Positions 1 through 6,128 are shown, counted from the first letter of the stretch. The stretch is DNA of 18,247 nt from Deltaproteobacteria bacterium (GCA_020350905.1 CP070843.1:3128449-3146695); one strand, 5' to 3'. A program made the numbers and translations. The notes: generated by a model from the sequence alone, not told the origin.

Positions 1-26
1 ACTGGGGACACGAGGATTTTCAGTCC
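1..26 (-). other. tRNA-Phe(GAA) 3'-half fragment, probable attachment-site core
   Basis: Read on the minus strand, this stretch contains GGACTGAAAATCC followed by TCGTGTC and a T-stem beginning CCCAG-T. That is a Phe anticodon loop (CTGAAAA, anticodon GAA), the 3' side of the anticodon stem, the variable loop and the start of the T-arm. The match runs from tRNA nucleotide 29 to 54. The 5' partner of the anticodon stem is not restored (TC where two pairing bases are needed) and no D-arm or acceptor strand follows, so this is not a whole tRNA within the window. Tyrosine integrases leave such displaced 3' halves at the far end of an integrated element. In that case the element lies to the right and the intact tRNA lies outside the window. 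The tRNA identity is read from memory of tRNA-Phe structure. Confidence 0.62.
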
Positions 27-84
27 GAAAGCGGCAAATCAAACATAGCCAGTGTTTTGGGGCATCTACCCTAATTCACTGGCA

Positions 85-163
85 ATGTTGTGCCCAAAAG
101 ATGTTGGAAAATGTTAGGTGATGTTAGGAATTTTGTGCCTTCGTGGGCACAGTTTTGGGCACA
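85..163. repeat. Phased 10-bp tandem repeats and TGTGCC/GGCACA sites beside the att fragment
   Basis: Three contiguous decamers, ATGTTGGAAA, ATGTTAGGTG and ATGTTAGGAA, occupy 101-130. A fourth ATGTT lies at 85. Around them are TGTGCC at 89-94 and 134-139 and its complement GGCACA at 146-151 and 158-163. TGTGCCCAAAA (89-99) and TTTTGGGCACA (153-163) form a perfect 11-bp inverted pair, and 134-151 can fold as a small hairpin. A 10-bp period places repeats on one face of the helix, which suits a protein-binding array. Next to a tRNA-derived core, the simplest reading is integrase arm-type and excisionase sites. No integrase gene is present in the window. Confidence 0.55.
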
Positions 164-209
164 GTGATGGATTATTTCGCCCCAAGTTCAACAACCCTCG
201 CCTTTAGTG

Positions 210-267
210 CCCTATATAGGGTTGCCCTCACTGGCTTTCCGGGAGGTCAGTCAGTGGGGGTTTCTTT
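210..267 (+). terminator. Palindrome plus intrinsic terminator-like hairpin
   Basis: A perfect 12-bp palindrome CCCTATATAGGG (210-221) is followed by a 12-bp stem. CCCTCACTGGCT (225-236) pairs with AGTCAGTGGGGG (249-260) with two G-T pairs, a 12-nt loop and then TTTCTTT. This fits a rho-independent terminator on the + strand. No gene ends just upstream, so it may close a transcript that enters from the left or a small RNA. Confidence 0.6.
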
Positions 268-310
268 CCTACACGTTGAGATGAAGCCATATCTTGTGCC
301 AGATTAAATT

Positions 311-483
311 TCAGCAGAGTGTGGATTAAGGAATGGGATCTACAGTTTGCCAGTGATCGAGGTTAGTTTACATTTCTCCTCATTGTATTTATTCAGCACC
401 TCCCCTCCTTTAGCGATTGGCATAATGATATTATGGTGCTCTTTCAGCTTGACAAGATTTATGGATTGGTCCTACCATAATCT
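311..483 (+). repeat. Intergenic repeat copy A with promoter-like end
   Basis: TCAGCAGAG, then TGTGGATTAAGG and GATCTACAGTTT (311-348), match copy B (2139-2182) at most positions. A second matching block at 445-483 carries TTGACA (449-454) and TACCAT/CATAAT-like hexamers near 473-481, which align with the equivalent block of copy B. The two blocks are further apart here than in copy B. It may be a mobile or duplicated upstream region holding a sigma-70-type promoter. No ORF reads through it. Confidence 0.5.
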
Positions 484-885
484 TAAATAGGTTCGATTTT
501 AGTCTTACTAAACACGGAGAAACCTCGGGAAAAAATAGATCGAAAATATACTGCTAACCGCTCAACAGAAAGTTTGCTATTTCAACGCAATTCTACTCTC
601 CCATCTCTATTCTCCTATGCTCGGTTCCGTTTTTGGTTAGATAGAGTGCCGAAGATTCTCAAGCACCCCCACGAGTCTTGAGCAACAATCTCAGTACTAA
701 TCCTAGCCGCTCTTATATGTGCATCTCCCGCAATCTTCAGCGACTACAGGGGCCAGATTCTGCTATCAATCACTAGAGGAATGCCGAATACCATAAACCA
801 GAGCAGTCTTAGCAAGGCTTGCCTGATAGTCATAAGAGCAGTGTCCCACTGAATTAGTTGATTCATCATAATTTTGAGGTTGTCT
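484..885. other. Non-coding gap upstream of the SUMF1-like gene
   Basis: I see no convincing gene here. A 66-codon minus-strand frame (944 to 744) has a hydrophobic stretch but no ribosome-binding site, and it overlaps the start of the next gene. A 6-bp inverted repeat CTCAAG/CTTGAG (658-663, 677-682) is the only structure noted. Confidence 0.4.
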
Positions 886-1707
886 ATGAAGAAGATCACT
901 TTTTGGACCCTTGTCTTAAGCTTGTTCACCCCATCACTAATCACTTCCTCTCTTATGGCGGCAGAGACTACACCTCAAACCGGGAGGTCTATTACTAATT
1001 CTCTCGGTATGAAGTTCATGCTAATTCCCGCAGGGAGCTTCATGATGGGTAGTCTCCCTGACGAGCCTGAGAGACATCAGGGTGAGGAAGCACATCACAA
1101 GGTAATGATCACGAAACCTTTTTACCTGCAGACAACTGAGGTGACGCAAGGACAGTGGAAGAGGGTTATGCAGGATAACCCTTCAGCATTCGTAGACTGC
1201 GGTGACAATTGTCCTGTGCAGAAAGTTACGTGGCACGACGCTCAGGCATTCATTAGGTGGCTGAATACGTTGGAGGGGACCGACAAGTATCGTCTTCCCA
1301 CAGAGGCTGAGTGGGAATATGCGTGCCGTGCGGGGACTACTACACCGTTTTACACTGGCCACTGCATTTCCGCAGATCAAGCGAACTACAATGGCAACTA
1401 TCCCTTTAGAGGCTGTCCCGCGGGCAAACGTAGAAAGAGTATCGTCAGGGTGGGGAAATTTCCGCCAAATGGATGGGGTCTTTATGATATGCACGGCAAT
1501 GTTTCGGAGTGGTGCCAGGACTGGTATGGAGAGTATTCTGTGGATCACGTAACCGACCCGGAGGGTCCTTCTTCTGGCACATATCGTGTGTTGCGCGGCG
1601 GTTCGTGGCTCAGCCGCGCTGGGTATTCACGTTCAGCCTGTCGCATGGGGCATTATCCTAGTACCCGCGAAGACCACATCGGTTTTCGTGTCGCTAAGGA
1701 CTTCTAA
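886..1707 (+). CDS. Exported SUMF1/FGE-sulfatase domain protein
   Basis: A 273-residue protein with the formylglycine-generating-enzyme-like (SUMF1) fold. The first ~25 residues form a Sec signal peptide (MKK, a hydrophobic core, cleavage near MAA-E), so the protein is periplasmic or secreted. Family signatures are RLPTEAEWEYACRAG (136-150), NGWGLYDMHGNVSEWC (195-210), RVLRGGSW (234-241) and GFRVA (266-270). Compared from memory with human FGE, the two active-site cysteines of the SYC-x4-C segment are not at their expected places: the region reads SRAGYSRSACRMG, with a lone Cys252. No sulfatase gene is nearby. It is therefore more likely a SUMF1-like binding or effector domain than a true sulfatase activator. 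The start at 886 is preferred over the TTG at 874 because GAGG at 876-879 is correctly spaced and the signal peptide then begins properly. It stands alone, with no operon partner on the left. Confidence 0.88.
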   Translation: MKKITFWTLVLSLFTPSLITSSLMAAETTPQTGRSITNSLGMKFMLIPAGSFMMGSLPDEPERHQGEEAHHKVMITKPFYLQTTEVTQGQWKRVMQDNPSAFVDCGDNCPVQKVTWHDAQAFIRWLNTLEGTDKYRLPTEAEWEYACRAGTTTPFYTGHCISADQANYNGNYPFRGCPAGKRRKSIVRVGKFPPNGWGLYDMHGNVSEWCQDWYGEYSVDHVTDPEGPSSGTYRVLRGGSWLSRAGYSRSACRMGHYPSTREDHIGFRVAKDF

Positions 1708-1756
1708 CTGCTTAATATAACCTTGGTTTCTTGATCTCTCCAACTCAAAAGGGGCA

Positions 1757-1975
1757 ATGACGATTAGATGTAAAAATTGTAGGTATTGGAGGCCTGCACC
1801 TGAATCGAAGAATCAGGCTGGTTATTGTCATCGTTATGCTCCTGGAGCTTGGGGATCTGGCTATACTGACCTTTTTGATGATGAAGCCGTTGAGCAAGAT
1901 TTCTATTCTGAAACAATATGGCCTTCCACTTGGCACTATGACTGGTGCGATGAGTGGCAGAAGAAAAAAGAATAG
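1757..1975 (+). CDS. Small cysteine/tryptophan-rich protein, putative metal-binding
   Basis: A 72-residue protein preceded by AAAGGGG, well spaced from the ATG. Cysteines sit at 5, 8, 24 and 64 in the pattern CX2C-X15-C-X39-C, with aromatic anchors CRYW (8-11) and DWCDEW (62-67). This resembles widespread small orphan proteins with a CxxCRyW start and a WP...DWC end, probably binding zinc or iron. Their role is not known to me. It lies 49 bases after the SUMF1-like gene and could be co-transcribed with it. It has no signal peptide, so it is probably cytoplasmic. Confidence 0.72.
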   Translation: MTIRCKNCRYWRPAPESKNQAGYCHRYAPGAWGSGYTDLFDDEAVEQDFYSETIWPSTWHYDWCDEWQKKKE

Positions 1976-2138
1976 CAGAATTGTGTCACTCAGAGATAAT
2001 CTTCTTTTCTTTGTTGCCATTATCTCCTAGATACTTTTTAAACATTTCACATGAACCATACTGGAATGCTGTAAAACTGCATATTACATACTACAAAGTC
2101 GGCCCACTTTTGACCGGCCTCACTATTTTGTGGTTACC
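1976..2138. other. Non-coding gap after the small Cys protein
   Basis: Two short + strand frames here overlap the end of the preceding gene and lack ribosome-binding sites. A weak stem around GTCGG/CCGGC (2099-2119) is visible. I see no gene. Confidence 0.4.
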
Positions 2139-2240
2139 TCAGCAGAGTCCAACTGTGTATTAAGGGATGAGATTCACAGTTTCTATCAGGTTTTTTCATT
2201 GACGCGATTTGTGGATGGGCGTAACATGATTTTATAAACA
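2139..2240 (+). repeat. Intergenic repeat copy B with promoter-like end
   Basis: TCAGCAGAG (2139-2147) and TGTGTATTAAGGGATGAGAT...CACAGTTT (2154-2182) match copy A (311-348), with a short insertion between. Then TTGACG (2199-2204), 17 bases and TAACAT (2222-2227) match the promoter-like block of copy A (449-478). The shared hexamers and spacing suggest a conserved sigma-70 promoter, here about 450 bases before the ankyrin gene. Confidence 0.5.
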
Positions 2241-2310
2241 CCGTCTTTAGCTCATCCACACACAATGAGAGTTAAGGACCACAAATGAACCTAAAAATGG
2301 GTTAGTCAAG

Positions 2311-2343
2311 CTCCCAATAGAGAATTGTTTGCTCTGTTGGGAG
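2311..2343. other. Strong 12-bp stem-loop without a T tract
   Basis: CTCCCAATAGAG (2311-2322) pairs with CTCTGTTGGGAG (2332-2343) through one T-G pair, closing a 9-base loop. No run of T follows on either strand, so it is not a classical terminator. It could be an mRNA leader structure, a small-RNA element or a remnant of a mobile sequence. Confidence 0.45.
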
Positions 2344-2352
2344 TCTGTGATA

Positions 2353-2613
2353 TTAGCTGAGATTCTCCTGGACTTGGTGTGGCATCAAGTTTGACAGCAC
2401 TCCTAGGATACTAACCCTACTCGCCGCCACAGACACTTCAGCTCCTGTCAGGTCCTTGTCCTCCAGTAGACTTATCTTTTGCCCTCTTCGCCTATCGGTC
2501 TTTGTTAAATCTAGATCGCTCAAAGAATAAGAGAAATTGTCTAGTTCTAAAAAATCTCTGTCCGCTCTATTCCAAAGCTCGCCCTCATTTAGAAAAAGAT
2601 CGCCAAGTCTAGG
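2353..2613 (-). pseudogene. Stop-free minus-strand frame lacking a start, possible gene remnant
   Basis: Eighty-six codons without a stop run from 2613 down to the TAA at 2353-2355. The translation looks protein-like: it starts LGDLFLNEGELWNRADRDF, passes an ISLLEDKDLTGAEVSVAA segment and ends SNLMPHQVQENLS. The only upstream ATG (minus strand, 2622-2620) is followed two codons later by a TAG (2616-2614), and no ribosome-binding site is seen. It may be a decayed gene whose start was lost, or a chance open frame. I do not recognise the family. Confidence 0.3.
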
Positions 2614-2685
2614 CTAGAACATGCGGGGGAGGACGAATAAATTCTTGTTCTCTAACTGAACAGCAAAGACCAGGAGGTGGTTCCC

Positions 2686-3681
2686 ATGTTCAATCTGAAG
2701 AAAGTAATAGGTAGGAGAATTTTAAAGCCAATCCAATTGCTCGCCATCTTGTTCCTTGCAGTGCTGATCCCGCTTAATGGCTACACAGCGGATTTAAATG
2801 CTGATCTTATCAACGCGGTTTTGCAGGGCGACACTGCCACCGTCAATACCTTATTGGCCAAAGGTTCAGACGTAAACGCAAAAGATCACTATGATCAGAC
2901 CGTTTTGATATTAGCGGCCAAATTTGGTCACACCGACGTTGTGGAAGCTTTACTGGCCAAAGGCGCCGAGGTAGAAGCGAAAGATCGCTCTGGTCAGACC
3001 GCATTGGCCTTAGCGGCAAACTATGGTTACACCGATATTGTAAAAGCTTTACTGGTCAAAGGCGCTGACCCAAATATGAAAGATTTCTCTGGTCAGACCG
3101 TTTTGACATTAGCGGCAAACTATGGTTACACCGACGTTATCAAAGCTTTACTGGTCAAAGGCGCTGACCCAAATATGAAAGATGTCTTTGGTCAGACCGC
3201 CCTGACCTTAGCGGCTAACAATGGTGACACCGAGATTGTGGAAGCTTTACTGGCCAAAGGCGCCGAGGTGAACGTGAAAGATCCCTATTGGTATGGTCAG
3301 ACCGCCTTAACCTTAGCGGCTGTCCATGATCACACCGATATTGTAAAAGCTTTACTGGCCAAAGGCGCTGACCCAAATATGAAAGATCGCTTTGGCCGAA
3401 CCGCCTTGAGTGTAGCTGCCAAATTTGGTCACACCGACATTGTGGAAGCTCTACTGGCTAAAGGCGCCGACATAAACATGAAAGATCGCGATTCCCATGA
3501 TCGGACCGCCTTGATCTTGGCGGTCGACAATGGCCACATTGACACTGTAAAAGCTTTACTGGCCAAAGGAGCTGATCTGAACGCGAAAGATAAATTTGGA
3601 GAGACGGCCTTGGCCTGTGCGACGAGGTGTGGTCACATTGAGATCGCTCGACTACTCAAAAAGGCCGGAGCCAAGGAATAG
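2686..3681 (+). CDS. Exported ankyrin-repeat protein (nine repeats)
   Basis: A 331-residue protein. After a basic N-terminus (MFNLKKVIGRRILK) comes a hydrophobic segment ending near NGYTA-D, a Sec signal peptide or membrane anchor. The rest is a solenoid of nine 33-residue ankyrin repeats with consensus GQTALTLAA-x-x-GHTDIV-x-ALLAKGADxNxKD. Repeats 6 and 8 carry two extra residues in the loop (PYWYGQ, RDSHDR), and the last repeat is a capping form. Ankyrin repeats mediate protein-protein binding; no catalytic domain is attached. ATG 2686 is chosen over GTG 2677 because AGGAGG (2672-2677) lies eight bases upstream of it and the GTG overlaps that site. Such exported ankyrin proteins are often periplasmic; its partner is unknown. 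Two intrinsic terminators lie downstream. Confidence 0.88.
   Translation: MFNLKKVIGRRILKPIQLLAILFLAVLIPLNGYTADLNADLINAVLQGDTATVNTLLAKGSDVNAKDHYDQTVLILAAKFGHTDVVEALLAKGAEVEAKDRSGQTALALAANYGYTDIVKALLVKGADPNMKDFSGQTVLTLAANYGYTDVIKALLVKGADPNMKDVFGQTALTLAANNGDTEIVEALLAKGAEVNVKDPYWYGQTALTLAAVHDHTDIVKALLAKGADPNMKDRFGRTALSVAAKFGHTDIVEALLAKGADINMKDRDSHDRTALILAVDNGHIDTVKALLAKGADLNAKDKFGETALACATRCGHIEIARLLKKAGAKE
2884..3669 (+). repeat. 99-bp tandem coding repeat of the ankyrin gene
   Basis: The repeats are highly similar at DNA level. The 42 bases at 3043-3084 recur identically at 3142-3183, exactly 99 bases later, and related blocks recur through the array. This points to recent unit duplication or gene conversion, and the region is prone to copy-number change and mis-assembly. 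Confidence 0.8.
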
Positions 3682-3766
3682 CCAGCCATGACGTGCAAAC
3701 TAAAGCCGTAAGCAAGAGAGAAGGCCATCAAAAAAATCCCAGTAAGACTTAAGATCTAAGCTTTAT

Positions 3767-3798
3767 GGCAGGGTCAGAAATGGCTCTGCCTTTTTGTT
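3767..3798 (+). terminator. Intrinsic terminator after the ankyrin gene
   Basis: GGCAGGGTC (3767-3775) pairs with GGCTCTGCC (3782-3790) including two G-T pairs, with a 6-base loop, followed directly by TTTTTG. It lies about 85 bases after the ankyrin stop codon. Confidence 0.82.
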
Positions 3799-3859
3799 TG
3801 TAAACTGGAGATCTCATACTTTAATCTAAACTTTACCCCTTGAGACCAAGCTACAATAT

Positions 3860-3904
3860 CTTAGTTTAAACTAAGAAGATGCGGAGTCCTTGGCTCCGCT
3901 TTTT
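3860..3904 (+). terminator. Perfect palindrome followed by a second terminator
   Basis: CTTAGTTTAAACTAAG (3860-3875) is a perfect 16-bp palindrome. Five bases later GCGGAG (3881-3886) pairs with CTCCGC (3894-3899), followed by TTTTT. The palindrome may be an operator or extra hairpin; the second element is a short intrinsic terminator. Together with the previous one it makes a double terminator. Confidence 0.62.
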
Positions 3905-4418
3905 CCTTCTCAACATCTTGCGCCAGAGTCAAGACCAGCTAAAGCTTAGAGGATATAATACAAAATCCACTCCCACCACTCCATGCTGGCTACATTACCT
4001 AAACTTCTTATGACAAGTGGCACTTTTTTTCCAGTTTATGTAATAGATTTACTTACAGCTTCTGATCTGGTTTCCATCAGCACATGACCTAACCACCTGA
4101 AAAACCATAGAAAGTTAGCACAAAACCCCACTGGCATGGTTATTGTTAAACTTGCACCGCTAGGGCTACGGGCCTTATGGCCCTAAACCCCCATCAGATT
4201 TCGGTAGAGTCTAGTGGGGGTTTTTGCCCAATTTCCAACTCGACATCTATTGAATTGAAGGCTCATTTTGAGATAAGGGTAAAACTGGCAATCTAAAAAA
4301 CCCTCCATGCGGCCCATATCACTTTCTTCCTGTGATGCGGATGAGGAACTGATGTTTAAGAATATTCCTTCGAGCGTTTGATTATAACCAGATTGAACTT
4401 GTTCGGAGATAGTAGATC
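3905..4418. other. Gene-free interval with hairpins before the PilZ gene
   Basis: I see no ORF in this stretch. It holds GGGCC-TTAT-GGCCC (4170-4183), nested in TAGGGC/GCCCTA (4161-4166, 4180-4185). A terminator-like element follows at 4188-4225. The last ~190 bases before 4419 probably contain the PilZ promoter, but I cannot assign its hexamers. Confidence 0.45.
4188..4225 (+). terminator. Terminator-like hairpin with no gene upstream
   Basis: CCCCCA (4188-4193) pairs with TGGGGG (4215-4220), extended by AGA/TCT inside, and is followed by TTTTT. A short GGGCC/GGCCC hairpin sits just before it. The arrangement (small hairpin, then a GGGGG-TTT terminator) parallels 210-267. It may end an unannotated small RNA. 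Confidence 0.6.
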
Positions 4419-4913
4419 ATGCGACCAATGGGTTACATTTACGAGCCAACACATCCAACAGATGATAACGTAATTTACGTGGGAAGAAATACCTCGGTCA
4501 GTGTTATTTGTAGGAAGTGCCGAAAGGTGGCTGTCATAAATCTGCAGGGCTTTGATCATTATGGGAGATTGCTGAAATTGAATTGTGGTTGTCAATCTAG
4601 TTCAAGAATCCTTCTTGAGAGAAGAAAATACAATAGAAGAAATGTAAGAATTCTGGGGGAAATTTTTGACAAACAAAATAGAATCAGACGCTATCCCATC
4701 GTAGTTAAATCATTAACGTATAATGGCATAGGATTTGGTAGAAATCATCAGCTAAACTATGCACTTGGACATATTTTTAGAATAAGACTTTTACTAGCAA
4801 ACAAATCTGAGCTTTTGGGAAATATTAGAATTATACACAGCAATGATTTTCTTATAGGCGCACAATTCAGTGAATTGGTAAAAAAAGATGATCGAAAAGT
4901 TACGTGGCAGTGA
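4419..4913 (+). CDS. PilZ domain protein with N-terminal zinc-ribbon-like segment
   Basis: A 164-residue cytoplasmic protein. The N-terminal part has CRKC (31-34) and CGC (56-58), a four-Cys zinc-ribbon-like module. The C-terminal part (about 65-155) is a PilZ domain starting at the arginine motif RRKYNRR (68-74, RxxxR as R69-R73). The second c-di-GMP motif, normally DxSxxG, reads SLTYNG (98-103): Ser replaces Asp and Thr replaces Ser. The later GxIRIIHSNDFLIGAQF strand is typical of PilZ. The family binds c-di-GMP to control motility, biofilm or secretion, and the degenerate motif makes binding uncertain. GGAG at 4405-4408 precedes ATG 4419 by ten bases; ATG 4428 is a possible alternative start. 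It has no operon partner on the left. Confidence 0.82.
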   Translation: MRPMGYIYEPTHPTDDNVIYVGRNTSVSVICRKCRKVAVINLQGFDHYGRLLKLNCGCQSSSRILLERRKYNRRNVRILGEIFDKQNRIRRYPIVVKSLTYNGIGFGRNHQLNYALGHIFRIRLLLANKSELLGNIRIIHSNDFLIGAQFSELVKKDDRKVTWQ

Positions 4914-5012
4914 GACTACTATAACAATCAGAAGTCTGGTCTTATAGTGCAACGGATTCCACAATCTGACAGTAAATAACCAGCCCTAGTTTCAAGAGAG
5001 ATGGAGAACCTC

Positions 5013-5393
5013 ATGACCACCATGAAAACCGGTAATGTGCGGACTGACGAGCAGTCGTCAAGGAGTTTTGAAGTCCACACCAGCAGGCTTATCTGTGTCT
5101 CAAAGGATAATTTGGAGAGGTTAAGCACCTTCAGGTTCCACTGTGGTCAATGCAGCCGCTGGCTACCCGCCTTAGCTTTCTACGCAAAGGTCGTAGACCC
5201 TGAAAGCGAAACCATGAATGACACAGTTTACCTTGCGAGACATGGAGTTAAAGAAAAAGGCTTAAAAGGACTTCAACAAACTGGTGTCTGCGAGGACTGC
5301 GCTGAGCTTCCTGACAAAGGGGAAATACACAGAGTCTTTACTGGTATACTAAAATTTTATCTATCATACTTTAATCCCCATTTTTCCGCTTGA
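5013..5393 (+). CDS. Hypothetical four-cysteine (zinc-finger-like) protein
   Basis: A 126-residue protein I do not recognise. CGQC (44-47) and CEDC (93-96) are spaced as a treble-clef or zinc-ribbon pair, separated by a polar linker (VVDPESETMNDTVYLARHG...). The start at 5013 is preferred over ATG 5001 because GGAG at 5003-5006 is six bases upstream. The C-terminal tail (HRVFTGILKFYLSYFNPHFSA) is hydrophobic and unlike the rest. It is encoded by a segment resembling 3815-3845 (shared TCATACTTTAATC and CTTGAGAC), so the natural C-terminus may have been replaced. It lies 99 bases after the PilZ gene. Confidence 0.6.
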   Translation: MTTMKTGNVRTDEQSSRSFEVHTSRLICVSKDNLERLSTFRFHCGQCSRWLPALAFYAKVVDPESETMNDTVYLARHGVKEKGLKGLQQTGVCEDCAELPDKGEIHRVFTGILKFYLSYFNPHFSA

Positions 5394-5435
5394 GACAGGT
5401 CTCCAACATTGAGCGTTGAGGTTCATGGTGGTGAA

Positions 5436-5455
5436 AGTGTGAATTAAGGGATCTT
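5436..5455 (+). repeat. Partial copy C of the intergenic repeat
   Basis: AGTGTGAATTAAGG (5436-5449) matches copy A (318-331) at 13 of 14 positions, and the following GGATC also matches. The remainder of the A/B element is not evident. Confidence 0.35.
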
Positions 5456-5646
5456 CACTCCCTTTCCCCTCAGTTTGACCCACCTCAATACTCCAACCTG
5501 TGGCTTCCCTACTACTTGCCCTTCTCGGCGTGGATTTTGCAGAAAAGTGCAGGGTTTGTGGAAATGCTTTTATTATGCTATGCACAATTTTTTCTGCATT
5601 TCGACCCAATATCAGACTAAGTAGAGGAATTTCTATCTACTAACTT

Positions 5647-6088
5647 TTAGGCGTATCGAAATGAAAGGAACAATAGAGACAATTCAGGCTAACTCAGTAC
5701 GTAAAGGGATGCTCCAGGAGGAGTTGAGATCGCTTCTTGGGGAACCTGCAGAAGTGCTAACGCCGGAGATTACCGTTACGCCATCTCAGGCATTTGAAGC
5801 TGCTGGGTCGATGTTTCGGTTCAATGATTCAAAACTTGAGGAAATTTGGGCTTACGGACACAAGGTGCGCGTTCGTACCAGGTTTCTTTTCGGTTTCCGG
5901 TCTGGGCGGGTTGTTGAAACATGGCGGGAGACCCTCACGCCGGAGAGAGCTGCGGAGTTGGCGACCTTACGGCAAAAGGCCTAACCATCGCTGCAGTCGG
6001 ACCGGGCAAACAGCTCCGTTGACTTTCTGGACTGAGTTCAGGTAGTCTTGCAGCAGCAGCGCATCAGCCCCGCCGCTGAGTTCGGCCG
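5647..6088 (+). mobile_element. Probable solitary integron gene cassette
   Basis: The unit runs from TTAGGC (5647-5652), which fits the cassette 5' boundary TTRRRY, to the G of the attC R' box (6088). It holds one ORF starting nine bases after the boundary and ending inside the attC, the normal compact cassette layout. The base before the boundary is T, not the usual G, so a non-canonical (secondary) insertion site or later mutation is implied. No integron integrase or second clear attC is in the window, so this would be a single-attC element. Confidence 0.55.
5661..5984 (+). CDS. Cassette-borne small protein, BamE/SmpA-like fold suspected
   Basis: A 107-residue protein. The segment VRKGMLQEELRSLLGEP (13-29) followed by an aromatic strand (IWAYG, 62-66) and FRSGRVVETW resembles the helix-plus-sheet pattern of BamE/SmpA-OmlA-like domains (GMtkeeVrallGeP ... 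W.Y ... GrVv). Unlike true BamE it has no lipoprotein signal and looks cytoplasmic. Its TAA stop (5982-5984) is part of the attC R'' box (GCCTAAC), which is typical for integron cassette genes. The ribosome-binding site is weak (AGG at 5649-5651), as is common in cassettes. A hairpin AGTAGA/TCTACT (5620-5641) lies just upstream. Its function is unknown. Confidence 0.65.
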   Translation: MKGTIETIQANSVRKGMLQEELRSLLGEPAEVLTPEITVTPSQAFEAAGSMFRFNDSKLEEIWAYGHKVRVRTRFLFGFRSGRVVETWRETLTPERAAELATLRQKA

Positions 6089-6094
6089 TTAGAC
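5979..6094 (+). other. attC: Integron attC recombination site
   Basis: R'' GCCTAAC (5979-5985) is complementary to R' GTTAGAC (6088-6094) at six of seven positions and fits RYYYAAC/GTTRRRY. L'' CAGTCGG (5994-6000) pairs with L' CCGCTG (6073-6078) if one T is left unpaired, the extrahelical base expected in the folded strand used by IntI. Spacers are 8 and 9 bases and a 72-base variable terminal structure lies between. Length (116 bp), pairing and the overlapping stop codon all agree with an attC. Recombination would occur after G6088. Confidence 0.8.
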
Positions 6095-6128
6095 CTTGAA
6101 GATCTGAATTTGACTCGCGAGGTACAGC

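Noticed and set aside
744..944. 66-codon minus-strand frame with a hydrophobic stretch
   Set aside because: No ribosome-binding site; it overlaps the well-supported start of the SUMF1-like gene.
4010..4036. TGGCAC followed by a T run and TCCA, like a sigma-54 promoter
   Set aside because: The -12 element lacks the GC required for sigma-54 and no gene starts downstream within a useful distance.
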